DNA of 64,000 bases, taken from the NCBI GenBank assembly GCA_015501075.1, contig JADNYJ010000206.1:1-64000 (forward strand), in the 5' to 3' direction. Shown here piece by piece: positions 11,661 through 24,113 of the stretch (position 1 is the first letter of the stretch; every line of letters begins with the position of its first letter). Under the pieces are notes generated by a model. That model had not been told where the DNA came from and ran no database searches. It saw only the letters and a program-made list of their open reading frames with translations. The DNA is from Gymnopilus junonius (Eukaryota > Basidiomycota > Agaricomycetes > Agaricales > Galerinaceae). A program made the translations under genes and the position numbers.

Positions 11661-12654
11661 TACTTGTCATTTACTAAGCCAGGTTTTTCAGAGCGCATAC
11701 AGTAGCGTAAATGGCGTGGATCCAAGGAGGCACTAAAAGATGTCGCAACAATCACGAACTCAGTACAACCGAGACTCATATCATGAGAGTTCGGGACGAC
11801 ATCCAGTCCAAGAAAATGGATCACGGTTGTCGAACTCAACTCTCACCAGGCGCTCCTCAAATTAGTTCGCTTCCCAAGACGCAGCGTCCGTTGCGAGTCC
11901 TGTCGATATCCACAAGTTTACAGACAGAATGTGGCAAACATCAAGCGAAACTCTTTCATGTCCACAGAGACGTGCGTTGGTAAAGTATACGAACAGGAAG
12001 CGGACGCAGTATAAGAAGGTGAGGTAAATCTATGAGGCACTCGTTGATTCGCTATATGATAAGCGAATAGCCGACGATCCCCAGAGAAAATATTGACCGC
12101 ATTCAACTATAGATTCTGAACAAAGGACCTATGAAACACGACATAGACTACAGGGCTATGTGAAGCTTGTAAGGACCGGCAACCATAAACACAAAAAAGT
12201 TTACACACCCCGAAATTCTCGACCCCAGCTACCAAAAATCGCAACCGAGAATGTGAAAAGGAAGAGAAAAAGTAGACCGCCATCAGATATTTAGAGCCCG
12301 TCCCTTTGTTATATAACAAGGTAAATGGTGCCGAACGGACGATGTCAACGTCGCCAGCACCTCCGAAGAGACGCGGCAGACTCAACTCGCTGCACCAAAG
12401 GCTATCATCATGAGCGGTATTGATTGTGGAAGAATCGAGGAGAAAAGTTGGGCTGGGAAGAAATTTATATCGACCAACAAAAACTCACGGTCACGAGACT
12501 CACAATGATCAAAAGCTCGTGGTGCGACTTTCGAATATTATTATTATCCGCCCCTTATTCAGAAGAATTAAACTTGTTGCTTCAGATAAGTACCTACTAT
12601 GCTCCCTTACACAAAGCAATATAATTGGGAGTAATATAAATGAAATAAACGCTG
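11661..12654. other. Intergenic, nothing recognised
   Basis: Only short overlapping open frames without motifs or exon structure. No repeat structure noticed. Confidence 0.4.
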
Positions 12655-13989
12655 TTAGTCGGCAGGTATTGGCATAGCAGGTGTACGACGGATAATGGAC
12701 CTGAATTTCCTGAGCCAATGTGGGATACAGTGTTCCAAAGCGATAAAGATGTTATCTTTGCGTTGCGGAACTCGAGAACGAAGTTTAAAGAAGCTGAGGC
12801 CTTGAACAAGATCGTCAAATCGACGAACTACTTCGTCCATTGTAGGTCGCTTGGTCGGATCCTCTTGAACCATTTCATCTATAGTGGTCTCATGAATTCG
12901 AAGCCTGGCCTGCCTCGAACCCTCCGGAACAACGCGTGACGCTAAAAGACAGTCAGCATCACCTTTATATTAAAGTTCAGGAACACGAACATCCAAAAAG
13001 TATTGGCGAACCAGGTTTCCAACATAGTAAACATCAGTCGGGAAAGGATTCTGGGCTTCGTAGTTGGACTTAAACTCTGGCACTGTCTTATCGCCACCTA
13101 GAATAGGCAGTTCAAGGGGTATTCCATCATTTAGATTATAGCGCCTTGATAATCCATAGTCAGTTATATAGTACTTTACAGGTCTTTGGGTCCTTGTGAA
13201 ATGCTTCGCGCGTCGTTTTATATCGGGGGTGCGGTTATCCAGCACGAAATGGTATCCATGAGGAAAAATATTGTGTCTGTCAAACATAAAATTTTGTGCA
13301 CATAGGTCCTGGATTGGTTGAGTATTGTACAGAAATCAAGAGTGGACGAAACGAACCTATGCGCGATGTGGTGCTCGTGCATGAACTGAAGACCCTGAAA
13401 ACAAGAATAAGCTTCATCAGCAACGTACAAGGCAACTTCGCACCTCAAAAAGTTGCCTGAAACACTCTACCACCTCTCCAACTGTATCAAAACGCGGAGA
13501 ATCGTATGACCGAAGAAGAGGCATAACAAGGATGACAAAGTTGAGGTCGGTTGGTGGGTGAAGAGCCTCAAAGATCGGTACGCAGTGGTTGTGTGGATCA
13601 GAAAGCAAGGGTTCAGAACCAAGGTACCTCGCTATTTCTTCCTCGTATGGATGCAACGACTTTTTAACCTTTTTGAGGCCCACCCTCACGCCATCGCCGA
13701 CTCTGACAGCATCAAGGACTGAACCATGCTGAGAGGCAGTGTTACCTTACACAAATTGCTTAAATGAAAAATCACTCACAATGATTGGTTGCCCGTCCTC
13801 GCATGAAAGCGAGAATTTCTTTGATTTCTTCCAGGAAGGAATCCAGCCTTTTCTATAACGAGGACGAAGTTGGTAACCGCACTCCAAAAGCCATGGTTGA
13901 AGATCTCGCCAGAAGACTTCAGCTGATGTCAACTCGCCCTCCCCGGGTTCAACACTCGTCCTCTCAGCGGTGTCGGCGGTTGTGTACAT
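12655..13989 (-). CDS. FunK1-like protein-kinase-fold protein with apparent frameshift
   Basis: Agaric kinase-like family. Exon 1 (13989-13780) carries WRDLQPWLLECGYQLRPRY; exon 2 (13728-13444) carries the N-lobe lysine region VRVGLKKVKKSLHPYEEEI and hinge VILVMPLLRSYDSP. Exon 3 begins at 13394 with GLQFMHEHHIAHR. Exon 4 (from 13308) continues the catalytic loop as DLCAQNFMFD and has DYG in place of DFG. Asp and Asn of the loop are present, so activity is possible. Joining exons 3 and 4 is awkward: the clean donor at 13356 leaves the wrong phase, whereas a GTTTCG donor gives an extra Phe (HRFD). An intron near 13000-12950 precedes GFEFMRPL. A base appears missing near 12881, between MRPL and IDEMVQEDPTKRPT. 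The C-terminus matches the usual family ending. Confidence 0.7.
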
Positions 13990-14561
13990 GCAGAACGGCG
14001 TTCAACGCAAGTAATGGTATGACCGACAAGGTTCATTGTTCGTTTTCTGTTTGCACTTATTTCCATGAGGCATTTGACATGCTAGGTCTAAAAAAAGAAT
14101 GTCTCCTTCTCCTCCTTTCGGATGAAAGACGCCATCACTTCACTCGGAAAATGCAAGGTAGGGTAGTAAGTGATAAGGATTTTCGTTCCTTGTTCCAGGT
14201 TTGGAAGGTATGTTATTGTTCCGGCAGGGGAATCACCTGTGGGAATTCTACGACATTTAACAGCAATAGCGCTTTGTCTTTCAAACGCCGTTAGCATCCA
14301 ATGTCATTCATGCCGTACAAGTGCTACTGAATAACAAAGCGTCTCCTAGGTGGAATGTATGGAAGTCCTCTATGGTAAAACTCAATTCCTCTCGCTCAGC
14401 ACAAAATCTCACTGTGTTACGTTCTGTGTCGTAATTTCGTCTCCCGCCGACTCGGAGTAGCTGAAAAAGACATAAATACTGCCCCCTTCACTTTCGTAAT
14501 TCAGCCTTGTTTTGCTTTCGATTTACTTCCACTTCGACTTCAATTTTTTTCATCCTCAGAT

Positions 14562-14802
14562 ATGGCGGAGCTGGCCGCTGCCCCTATCGTTATTGCCGGC
14601 ATTTCTGGTATCGTCGCTGTGGGTCGGCGAATGAAGAAAAAATTTGACCCATTGAAAGCGTTTGCTAAGGAGGACAGACGGATATCAGTCGCTTTGAAAG
14701 CTATGGAAGAGACGCAGACAGGATGACTTAAATGCAGTTTTTCAGCTCCACAAACAGTACAAATTTCTTTGTCTCCCCCAAGTTTCACGCTGTCTGACGT
14801 GA
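14562..14802 (+). CDS. Small hypothetical protein with hydrophobic N-terminus; frameshift
   Basis: ATG at 14562 follows an ATAAATA box near 14470. The first 20 residues are hydrophobic (ELAAAPIVIAGISGIVAVG) and are followed by a basic amphipathic segment (RRMKKKFDPLKAF, RRISVALKAMEE). The frame stops at 14724, but a one-base shift near 14716 continues as DDLNAVFQLHKQYKFLCLP to 14802, which looks coding. A hydrophobic N-terminus plus coiled helix recalls fungal membrane-inserting or signalling N-terminal modules, but I cannot assign a family. It could also be exon 1 of a longer gene. Confidence 0.3.
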
Positions 14803-15660
14803 TGGGCATTCAGGTCAACGATGATTAGACGGGAACTGGAAATTTCCGAAATGGGTATCTTTCGCAAACTGCAAAACATCAGAAGAATTGCTGGGTACCT
14901 TAAAAAAATGGAAACACATGCGCTGGTGCGATCCTAGCTATTTCTTATTAAGGTGGTTCGCTGACAGCCGAAATCTGCAATTACAGAGCGCGTCGACATC
15001 TGCAGCAATAAAGAAGTTGCACTGTGACACGAACCATACCGGCATCCCGAGAAATAGCTATGGGAAGTGTAGTATCTGCTTTGGCGTTACTGAAGGTACG
15101 GTTACACTTACAAATCTTTTGGGCTACAACAATGACATACGCCATGAGCAGAAACGAAAAGGATTCCTTGGAAAGAGGTCGAACAAACCCAATCGGTTAT
15201 AGGTGAGTCACTGGCCAACCTTAAGTTAGGAATTTCCAGTCTAAGCGTGTCGTAGAATTTTGGGTTACACACCAAAAGGCAAAAAAAATAAACGAAGAAG
15301 AACTACCGACGCTGGGGAACATTGATCTAGGAACTTTGGCATTTCCAGATTTTAGTCTTTACGACTGATATAGATAATCCAAAAATTTTATTTGCATCAA
15401 CTTTGTCTCCAGATCCGCTAGACTTTCTCTGTTTATGATTGGTTCATGAAGTCCTCCAGAGCTAATAATTCGAGATTACAAATGTGATCCACAATCAGCT
15501 TGAAGCAATGACTCGGAAACGGTCAACTGCCTTTAACCAAGTCGCATCTTGCCATAAAGAAGAAAGGCCTCCGGTGTACTTTATCGTTGTTCAACATGAC
15601 AGACGCAAATATTAAACACTGGTATATGTAAGTCGCAGGCAATCTGAACTTGGCCCTCTA
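14803..15660. other. Intergenic, nothing recognised
   Basis: Short frames only. A run MIRRELEISEMGIFRKL at about 14820 may be a relic exon of the preceding small gene. The stretch ends at the TA duplication of the pogo element. Confidence 0.35.
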
Positions 15661-15685
15661 CTATATCCGGCCCGGTAACGGGTCA
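15661..15685 (+). repeat. Left terminal inverted repeat of pogo element
   Basis: Exact reverse complement of 19291-19315. The inner octamer ACGGGTCA is repeated 14 nt further in (about 15694-15702), which could be a second transposase-binding site. Confidence 0.9.
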
Positions 15686-16544
15686 CATATAGTAACGGGT
15701 CAAATGCTGATTGCTCGTTCAATTCTAGAGCTTTTTCCAGACGGTTTTTTGGTCTTTGCAGTAATCCTGTAGTAGTATAGAGATAAGGCTATTTTATCCC
15801 CAGAAGGCCGCTTTTTTCTCGAGGAAAACCATGAAAATTTGGCCTTGTCTCTAAATTCTGAGCTGCAATTCAATATAAATGTGTGCATCCTGAAAGATCG
15901 TGACTGCCGTGAGCCACAATAAGCCCCCTGAATATTCTCATTGTATATAGCAGGTATGCCATACACTTTTTTCTGAAAAAAAGCAGCCATGTGTAGCTTG
16001 GATACTTTGTTTCCCTTGTGGGTCACGTGGTCAAAAAGCGCAATTCTGAACTACACTGTCGATAATATTTATCAATGAGGACTCATTTCCTGGACTTGAG
16101 GGATGTGGATAAGAATCTCATGCATGCAAAGTGGCTGTTACCAAATTTTTCTGATTTTTTAAAGCATGATGTGAGCACAAAAAAGTGCTGTCAAATTGCA
16201 CTACTTCTCACATTGCTGAACATTGGACAGAATTTCGTCGGATCAAAAAATTCTGCTCACACTGCCTTGAGTCAAAGTAGTTTCCCTTGAATCAGAATAG
16301 GACATACCTCAACCTCTATTTTCAATGCTTTAAAAGTAGCCGTTCAAAGAAACAAGCAAGCAGAAGAGGTGACCAAAGAGTCCGACGGCGCGCTTACCAT
16401 AAAAGGTGATCCCTCCGAGCCTAAGTGAGTGATGAAGATCAGCTCATATATTGAGCTCCGCAAAAGCTAGGGGCTGTTGACGTGGCCAACTTCTGTCTAT
16501 TTACTCAGTCTATCTACTCAAGTTCCAACCTAACCACCCGCACA

Positions 16545-18945
16545 ATGCCTGCTAGAAAGACAGAGCCCACAATTGAAGTCGACCCTCTTGATCTCGAATC
16601 GAAGTCTGATGAGGAACGTCTGCAAATGGCTCTCGCCGCTATTGAGCGCAATGGTCTCAAACATAATGGGCAGCCTGTCCTATCCCTCCGCGAGGCTGCC
16701 AAGATATTCCATGTCACGAAGACGACCTTGACCGCACGATTTCATGGCCGAAAAACTCGCACAGAAGCCCATGAGAAGGAACGTAAGCTTTCGCCTGCAT
16801 GCGAAGAAGCTCTTGTAGAATGGGTGAAGACCATGGGGTCGCCGCAATGTACCGCTGCACCCCTCAGCTGTTGCTGAACATGCTCGAGCTATTTCTGGTG
16901 TCGATGTTGGAGAGGCGTGGGTCCGAAAGTTTCGTGCTCGGCACCCCGATCTCAAGGCAAAGTGGACTACTGGGCAGGAGAAATGTCGTGCCGGCGCATT
17001 CAATGAAACCACCAAAGCAGAACTCATGGATGAATTGGAGTCGATAACCAACAAGTTCAAAATCAAGAAGGAGAACACATACAACGTGGATGAAAAGGGG
17101 TGTCAGCTGGGGATTGGGGCCAAGATCAAAGCCTTGATTGACCGGACACAAAAAGATGCTCAGCTTATCGAAGATGGAGATCGTGAACTGGTCACGATCA
17201 TAGAGTGCATCTGCGCTGACGGGACTGCAATTCCACCTAGTGTTGTCTTTCAGGGAAAGCGACGAGATTTGGAATGGGGACGCGACAATCCCTGCAAAGC
17301 CAGGTGAGCATTCACTCCCCATAAATCACATATAAAACAATTACTCACCTTCGAAAGTATTTCGCATTCTCCGAAGGGATGGACAGACCAGGAGCTGGGA
17401 TCAAAATGGCTTGAACGTGACTTCGAACCTGCCACGCGTGATAAATGCGGACCAGATGAATATCGACTTTTGATTCTGGATGGACATAATTCTCATACGA
17501 CATACCGTTTCTGTTCTTTCGCCGAGAAACACAAGATCATTATACTATGCCTCCTCCGCATACAACCCATCGTCTTCAGCCCTGCGATGTTGGTGTCTTC
17601 GGTCCCCTCTCGTCCACATGGAAGTCGCAAGTGACAGCTCTTTCTCTCGAGCTATTTCCTATCAGGAAGAACAACTTCATCAAATACTACTCAAAAGCAC
17701 GAGAGAAAGCATTTACGAAAGAGACAATACTCAGCGCATGGAGAAAGACAGGAATCAGCCCATTTGACCGAAATGCGATCCCGCCTGAGGCAACTGAGCC
17801 GGCACTCAACACAACAACTAAGGCAGCTCAGCCCATTCCCGCCGCATTGCCCGACTTCATTACACCAGCTACGATTAACTACAGTCCATCCGCTACCCCA
17901 TCCTCCACTCCATCTGCTCATCCTCCGTCATCTACTGAGGATTTTGTTGGGTCCAGCCTTGAGCCTGAAAGCGCGGCCCCAAGCACCTTATCAGCAAATT
18001 CTGCTACGTCAGCAAATTCTGCTACGTCAAGCAAGTCAATTGAAGACCTACCTGACGAAGAATACTTCGCACGCATGACGGCTCACCAAATGTATGAGTT
18101 TGTCGGAATCCCCCCGATGTGCCCATCCAATGCCAGCCGAGAGGCGCTTCGCAAAGAGAATCTTAAGCTGCGGGAATCTCCTGGATAAGGCATGCTTCCA
18201 GATGCAGCGTGATTACGCGCTAAAGAAGCTCATGGATCGCGAGAACGAGCGACTTCGACAAAGACTCTTTAATAAAGAAAATAAGGTCGGAAAAAAGCCA
18301 ACAACAGATTACGGCCGACATCTCACCTCGGAGGAGAACTTGCAGGCATTGGCATTGGTAGAATGGAAAACCGCAATGAAGGAAGTTTTTGCGAGCAACG
18401 CGTTCAAGGAACGGAGGAAACTGCTTGACGATGAGGAGAAACAATTAGCACTGGAGGAGAAAGAAAGGGAGAAACAGCAGAGAAAAGACGAGCAGGAGGA
18501 GAAGAAAAGGGAGAAGGAACGCGAGAAGGAGCGCTTACAGGAAGAAAAGCGCCAAGAAAAAGAACAGATAAAAAGGCTGAAAGGGAGGAAAAGGCGCGAC
18601 AGGCAGCAGAACGTAAAGCGGCGGCGGCGGCGAAGAGAATGGAGGCCCGACTCGCAAAAGAACTTTCCAAAAGAAAAACAAGACCCGAGTACGAAGAAGA
18701 AAGCCGAGTCAAGTGATGATGACGAAGATTATGAGTCGGTTGAGGATGTCATCGACGATGTACCGGCTGAGACAACGGTTCCTCAATCAGAGGCTACGGC
18801 ACCTCCGAAGCCTCGTCCTCTTCCTCGGCCTCTGCACCCTCGCATGACTGTAAAAGCGGCAACAGCAAATGCATTGCTCCAGGAGATGGGTCCGGTGAGG
18901 AGATCCCGTCGTAATCAGGAAAAGGCGAATGAAGGATGTGCATAG
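16545..18945 (+). pseudogene. Pogo-type DDE transposase, frameshifted
   Basis: Catalyses cut-and-paste transposition of the surrounding element. The N-terminus has a psq-like helix-turn-helix (LREAAKIFHVTKTTLTARFHG), then a CENP-B-type DNA-binding region (WVRKFRARHPDLKAKW). The DDE_1 catalytic Asp residues are all visible: YNVDEKG (17089-17091), LILDGHNSHT (17479-17481) and LQPCDVGVF (17586-17588), with roughly 35 residues between the last two. A 54-nt intron lies at 17304-17357. The C-terminus is a long charged coiled coil (KEREKERLQEEK type) and an acidic tail. Frame breaks: GGGG near 16838 (one G too many), near 17551, near 18172, and a compensating pair near 18570 and 18690. As written it cannot make full-length enzyme. 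Confidence 0.85.
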
Positions 18946-19290
18946 AGTAGATCCATAGGTAATAATATTGAATTCAGAGATGAATGAGATGTCGATAAAG
19001 GTCGCGAACGTGAAGGAATGAGGTTTGCGAGCGTCGATGAAATAAAAATTGATCGCACAGATCAAGATCATGATAATGGCGTTGAATAAGGCTGTGCAAC
19101 CCATGTGACCCGTTTCCCAGGTTTCGGTCAATTTGGACTCTCCAGCGTAAAATATTCACTACTCGAGAAAGGGAGTCCTAATTTTTTTTAAACCTCATAG
19201 AAGCATGCTTCACCTCTGCGGTCAGGCATTGGTTAAAAACCAAGTCAATATCTTTATTCAGTGGAAAGCAACCTGCGAAAGGTGCTAGGC

Positions 19291-19315
19291 TGACCCGTTA
19301 CCGGGCCGGATATAG
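19291..19315 (-). repeat. Right terminal inverted repeat of pogo element
   Basis: Exact reverse complement of the left terminal repeat; followed by the TA duplication at 19316-19317. Confidence 0.9.
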
Positions 19316-19473
19316 TATGTCCTCACTCATACCTTGACAGTTCCCACGTTCAAGCTGTACCGTACCATCAATGAGCCCGTGATTTTCGTTGTTGACGCGG
19401 TGTAGCAACCTTGTTCAGTTAATGATGCGACTCGTCTCCGCCACTCTCATCGATATCGCTCTGACAGTTGAGA

Positions 19474-20838
19474 ATGACTACTCTGAATGTTGAGAGATAC
19501 GCCCTCACCACGCAGACTTATGGTGTTCCCCTTATATGTCCTATGAAACGATATACCAGAGCGTCCAGTAAGGCGGTGGATCCCCAAGAGCCCGGTATCA
19601 TTGTCTTACTCGGACATGGTGCTGGATTCTGTACGCCAGTTTCTCCATTACCTAGAATTCCTTGTCTTACTGACTGGCGGATTACGCTTGTTAGTTAAGG
19701 AGACGTGGGAGCCCACAATCGAAGACCTTTTCAGGTTAGACGAGAAAAGGCTTATACGGGAGGCTTGGGGACTTGATTGTCAAAATCATGGAGAAGCTTG
19801 CACTGTCAACGAGGACATCTTTTCCCGCAAACCTGACATCTTGAGTGAGCTAGCAATTCAGATTGCAATCAGGATTCATTTGATCTTATCCTTTACCAGC
19901 CATCTGGGACTATGCTGACGCTTTCGCTACTCTGTACAAGTCTGGTATTCTCGGCCCTCTCAACCCGAAGATTCATCCAGTCGTCTTGTGTGGTCATTCA
20001 GCCGGCGCTGTTGGAGTGTAAGCCTTTCATTCAAAGTGAGTTCGATCGATGATTCGACCTGTTAGACAGCACTTTGTCGACTTCCTATTTCAACCCACCA
20101 TCTCGGATTCCTTTTTCGAGAATTATTCTGGTTGATCCACCTATTTGGAGCAAGGAGAGAGACGGCCAAGATTCAGAGATATATAAGATGGTGGAAGTCA
20201 TGACACCCGTCAGAAAAGATATTTGGAAGAGCGTTGAAGACGCCTCTAAGTGGTTGAAGTCCCGCGTACCATGGGGGTCATGGGATGAGAGAGTTTTTGA
20301 TGCATACGTTGTGAGTTTCAAGCCGTTCTTCAGCCCAGATAAATATAAATATGTCAAATGCTACAGAAATATGGACTCCGTTCTCTTCCAACTGCCTATT
20401 ACCCTGACAAAACAGGTACCACTTTGACGACACATAGATTAGCGGAGAATATTGCCTTCACAGGCAAAGGATTCTCATACGATGCTCTCAACCGTCTCAA
20501 CCAAATTTGTACACATGTTCCTGTCCATCTGATATTCGGCGACAATGCAGATATGTTGTGAGCACTCAAAAGCAGCGCTCTCTTGTTGACTAGCTAATGG
20601 TGGACTTAGTGAGCGGCCTACTCAGGAGTCGATCATAAATCCTCAGGAGGGCCGTGTCTTTGCCTCTGTTACACGTTTGGAGGATGTTGGTCACCTAGTG
20701 GGTTTTCCTTTGGTAACTGCTGTCTGCTGGTTGCTAACAATGTCTGGAAAGGTCGTTCAAGAAGCCCCGACCAAACTTGCTTCTGCAATCTTTGATATCC
20801 TTAAAACTACAGGCCAAACTCTCCCGAGTAAACTTTAG
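19474..20838 (+). CDS. Alpha/beta hydrolase, seven exons, intact
   Basis: Soluble alpha/beta-hydrolase-fold protein of about 330 residues. Exons: 19474-19630, 19695-19844, 19900-20017, 20070-20310, 20367-20557, 20610-20697 and 20752-20838. All six introns are GT-AG, 52-64 nt, and keep phase without any frameshift. GHGAGF near the N-terminus is the oxyanion-loop region. GHSAGAV is the nucleophile elbow (Ser). Asp is likely in IFGDNADM and His in VGHLVVQEAP near the C-terminus. No signal peptide. The substrate cannot be read from sequence; lipase/esterase or a peroxisomal thioester-type hydrolase are possible. It starts 160 bp outside the pogo element. Confidence 0.85.
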
Positions 20839-22162
20839 ACCTCCATGTGGAGGCCCGATTATTTGTACCTTGCTCTGAAACAGATAGAAATTCATGGCCA
20901 CATTAGCTTGATGTGATGCTCACGCTATGACTGAACTATAAACTATCTATACTTCAACGCTCGCCAGCGATTTAAATTTACTATCTGCGGATCACTCTTC
21001 GACAATTTATTCCATCAACATTAACTCAAAAGTGTTGACCTTCATAATGTCCCTCTGGCATGGCTTATTAGAAGATTGACTGGAGAATGACATTCACTGT
21101 ATGAGTTCCCCAGAGTTACTTACACATAGGTTCGCTCTTTCTACAATGGCGATAAATGCCGATGTCAACCTTCTTCGTATGACTTTCTGTTTCCTATAAG
21201 GCTTTGCTTTTCTGGTCTTGTGAGTTGTGAGAAAGCTCTCGACAGTTTCCAGTGTTAACCCTGGGTCGTTATGTCAGTTGAGTGATTTCGAGGAATCTTC
21301 CTTCCTGTTCTGCGTTCTGATCTTGCTTTCCAGCTCTATCACATTTATCATAGAACTAAATATGACTTGCGATAAGAGCGCTGAACCACGATATTTCAAT
21401 ATGGGACATCATGAATGTTAGATGATATAGTCTCACTTCCAAAAGGAAAACTCTCGAGGGTTTGACGAGCTTGGCACTCATTCTGCGTAAGTGTCACGGT
21501 GCAGGTACCGCCGTGATACCCCACTTGCAATGTTATATATATATCGTATTTCAATTGAATAACTCATAGCCAATCAAGCCCCTTTCCGCCGAGATGTTGG
21601 TCCATCTTTGTTACGCCTTGCATATTATTCCGGTAGCGGAAAGTCCGTTTCCAGAAGCATTTTTTTAGAGGCCCCAATTGGCGGAGCGTTTCAAACTGCG
21701 TCTGCGAAAAAGCAGAGCTTCAATACAGAGAAAATGTGTCGAATGCCTAGCTATTGCCATCTGCGGCATCTCGAAGTCTGCGATATTTATTAGATTGTCG
21801 ATGAAATCGCCGTTCACCACCGGTCCTCATATCATTGACTTCATATTTTGCGTCATCGAAGTTGCATTGGAACATTGAAAGGGTCAGTGAATACAGCATC
21901 ACGAGATTACGGGGTATCCAAGAAGATTTCGGTAGGCTACATGTACAGGCCGCGTAGAATTATAGAGTGGCATGAAGCAGAGTATTAGGAGTGTACAGTA
22001 TACTACGCACAGCAAGATGCATGAGGACGGGAACGAACCTCAAGAAGATACAATTTACGACAAGAAGCAGGTCAGAGATATGAATAAATATGTACAAGAA
22101 ATATTTAAATGCAGAAGAGCGTAGCGAATGGCTGAACCAACGCAGCGTACAGTCAATGTCAT
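20839..22162. other. Intergenic, nothing recognised
   Basis: Short open frames only, with no motifs or exon chain. It includes a (TA)n tract near 21533-21545. It probably holds the 3' flank of the hydrolase and of the convergent zinc-finger gene. Confidence 0.4.
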
Positions 22163-24113
22163 TCACCACCCTCTTTCTCGTTCGCTGGAATTTCCAAATG
22201 CAGGCCTGAGCGTCGTGGACACCCGCGAATCGGCCAATGAGCGCATGTAGGGGGAAGAAGCATTATATTTATACCCCACTTGCGTACTCATCCGACTAGA
22301 GTGGTTAGGCGTGTTTTGTGGGTGTGGCGGCGGCGGAGAAGGCGATGTGGAAGGTGAAGGCGATGATGAGTGGAAGCTAGAGCCAGGCGTGAGTGGACGC
22401 TGAGTATGACCAGAGTAGGTGTACCCGTCCTCCGCGCTATGCCGATATGTGGCTTCTTCTTTTGTCGCCTGAGCAGAAGGATGTGTATGACCAGGACTAT
22501 ACAATCCATATGGGTGACCTTTACGCGAACTCGGGGCGACAGCTACGCGAGCGAGAGATCGCGTCAGGCTTGCGGTCCGATATCGAAGAGATGATGAATC
22601 GGGCTCGTAGTCGACAATTTCGTCTTCATTCTTCTTCGAATAAATATGTGACCGCGGTGCAGGGTATTTCTCATCTACGTCCGATTCAGAGCCTGAGCTA
22701 GAGTCTTCGTCGCTTACGGATAAATGGGAAATAGGCGGAGAGCGGACCAATGTACCGGAGTGGTGCTGGGGATGATGAGAGTCCTGCTGGGTGCGGTAAA
22801 TTACAGAATTGTCATAGTTTTGGATGGAGGATTGTGAGGGGTATCCGTACTGGTAGTCGGTCCGATATGGGCCGTACCCAGGTGGATATGAAGAAGATGT
22901 AGGACTTGCGGAAGGGTTGTTGGCAGATGTGGTTGAAGGAATCTGTGGCGCACTGATGCGGCGCCTCTTCCGACGTCTGTCACTGGGATGGGGATTAACT
23001 GCACCTGGGTTGCTCGAGTTTTGGGAGCGAGAGAAGCCGGGTGTGGTATGATTACGGTAGTGTCGCCTCATGTTAGAATTTACATTGAACTCGCGACCAC
23101 AGTTAGGCCACGGGCATCGAAACGCTAAAGGCATATATTACTGAATATCGGACGACGTGAAAATGAATTATAAGGTTTACTCACGTGTGGCTCCTGTATG
23201 AGTGTTTACGTGTATCCTCAAACTGCTTGGTCGATTAAATCGCTTGAAACACGTTGGGCAGACATGCTTTTTGCCGTTAGAAATATCGTTGTCTTCAGCG
23301 GCGCTTAAAGCTCCATCCTCGTCCTCTTCGTTCGTATTTGCTCCTCGCCCACTGGCGCTGGTAGTTTGAAAGGAACCATGAACAGAACGTGCTTGTTCAT
23401 ATTGATGTGCCCCTGAGTCTGAAGAACGGTTCACATAATAGTGACGCTGTTTCGAGGAAGTAGGCAATGATAAGGGGAATGAATTAACCGCAGCGTACGG
23501 ATCAATACCCGTTGAGGCACGACTTCGGGGGGAGGAGGCGGGATATAACCCATTCGAAGCAGACGACGACACACGAGGGGGTAATGCCCCTCGTGCATGC
23601 ATAACACCTTTGTCTTCATTGCTAGTAGGTGGGACATGAAAAGCAGGTGGGGTCCCGGCAGTTGCAACAGTCTCGCGCCCAACCTGTTGTGTGTTTGATC
23701 TGGTGGGTGGCCTAACTGATGTGATATGTTGCGAAGAAGTTGATGTGGGAGAAGAACGAGGAACGTTGAAACCATAGGTGCTCTCTACCGGGTTTGGCGG
23801 CGAGAATCCTTCGACGGGGTGTGATTCATGAGTACGCTGATGGACGTGCGAATGCGTTGGTGCCGCATCTGTGTGGGTGGATGCTTGATGGGAGCATGGG
23901 CTGCGGCATCCACACTGCGACTCGGGGATCGATACGCGGTGCCGGAGCTGGGGATGATGAACACCAGGTGACTAAAGCGCCAAGAATTTATAGCTCAGCG
24001 TCATTCGGCAGACGACGGCGGCAGATAAAAAATAAAATACACACATCGGGATATGGGAACCCGCGTTGAAAACGGGCATTGTCAATGTCATATGCTTGAA
24101 TGTCTTTGCGCAT
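22163..24113 (-). CDS. C2H2 zinc-finger transcription factor (two fingers), intact
   Basis: Three exons: 24113-24045, 23971-23185 and 23124-22163, with introns of 73 and 60 nt, giving 605 residues in one frame. The two C2H2 fingers span the second intron: CPTCFKRFNRPSSLRIHVNTH then CPWPNCGREFNVNSNMRRHYRNH, joined by TGATPFR. A basic patch (RRRKRRR) directly after them is a probable nuclear signal. The flanks are long, disordered and rich in Ser, Pro and His, with an acidic Ser tract (SVSDEDSSSGSESDVDE) that could activate transcription. The start at 24113 is the first good ATG upstream of the first intron, but an additional 5' exon is not excluded. Agarics have many such regulators; the target genes are unknown. 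Confidence 0.85.

Larger units (their letters stand above)
15661..19315. mobile_element. Pogo/Fot1-type DNA transposon, 3655 bp
   Basis: The ends are perfect 25-bp inverted repeats (15661-15685 and 19291-19315), beginning CTATATCCGGCCCGG. They are flanked on both sides by TA (15659-15660 and 19316-19317), the target duplication of the Tc1/mariner-pogo superfamily. Inside lies a pogo-type transposase on the plus strand with several frameshifts. Perfect termini with a broken transposase suggest a non-autonomous copy moved in trans, or a recent copy disfigured by assembly indels. The 0.85 kb left of the transposase contains no other recognisable gene. Confidence 0.9.

Noticed and set aside
18404..18712. 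Minus-strand frame within the pogo element
   Set aside because: Antisense of the Lys/Glu coiled-coil tail of the transposase, which naturally leaves an open Ser/Leu frame.
22393..22701. Plus-strand open frame of about 100 codons
   Set aside because: Antisense of the third exon of the C2H2 gene, whose three exons phase perfectly.
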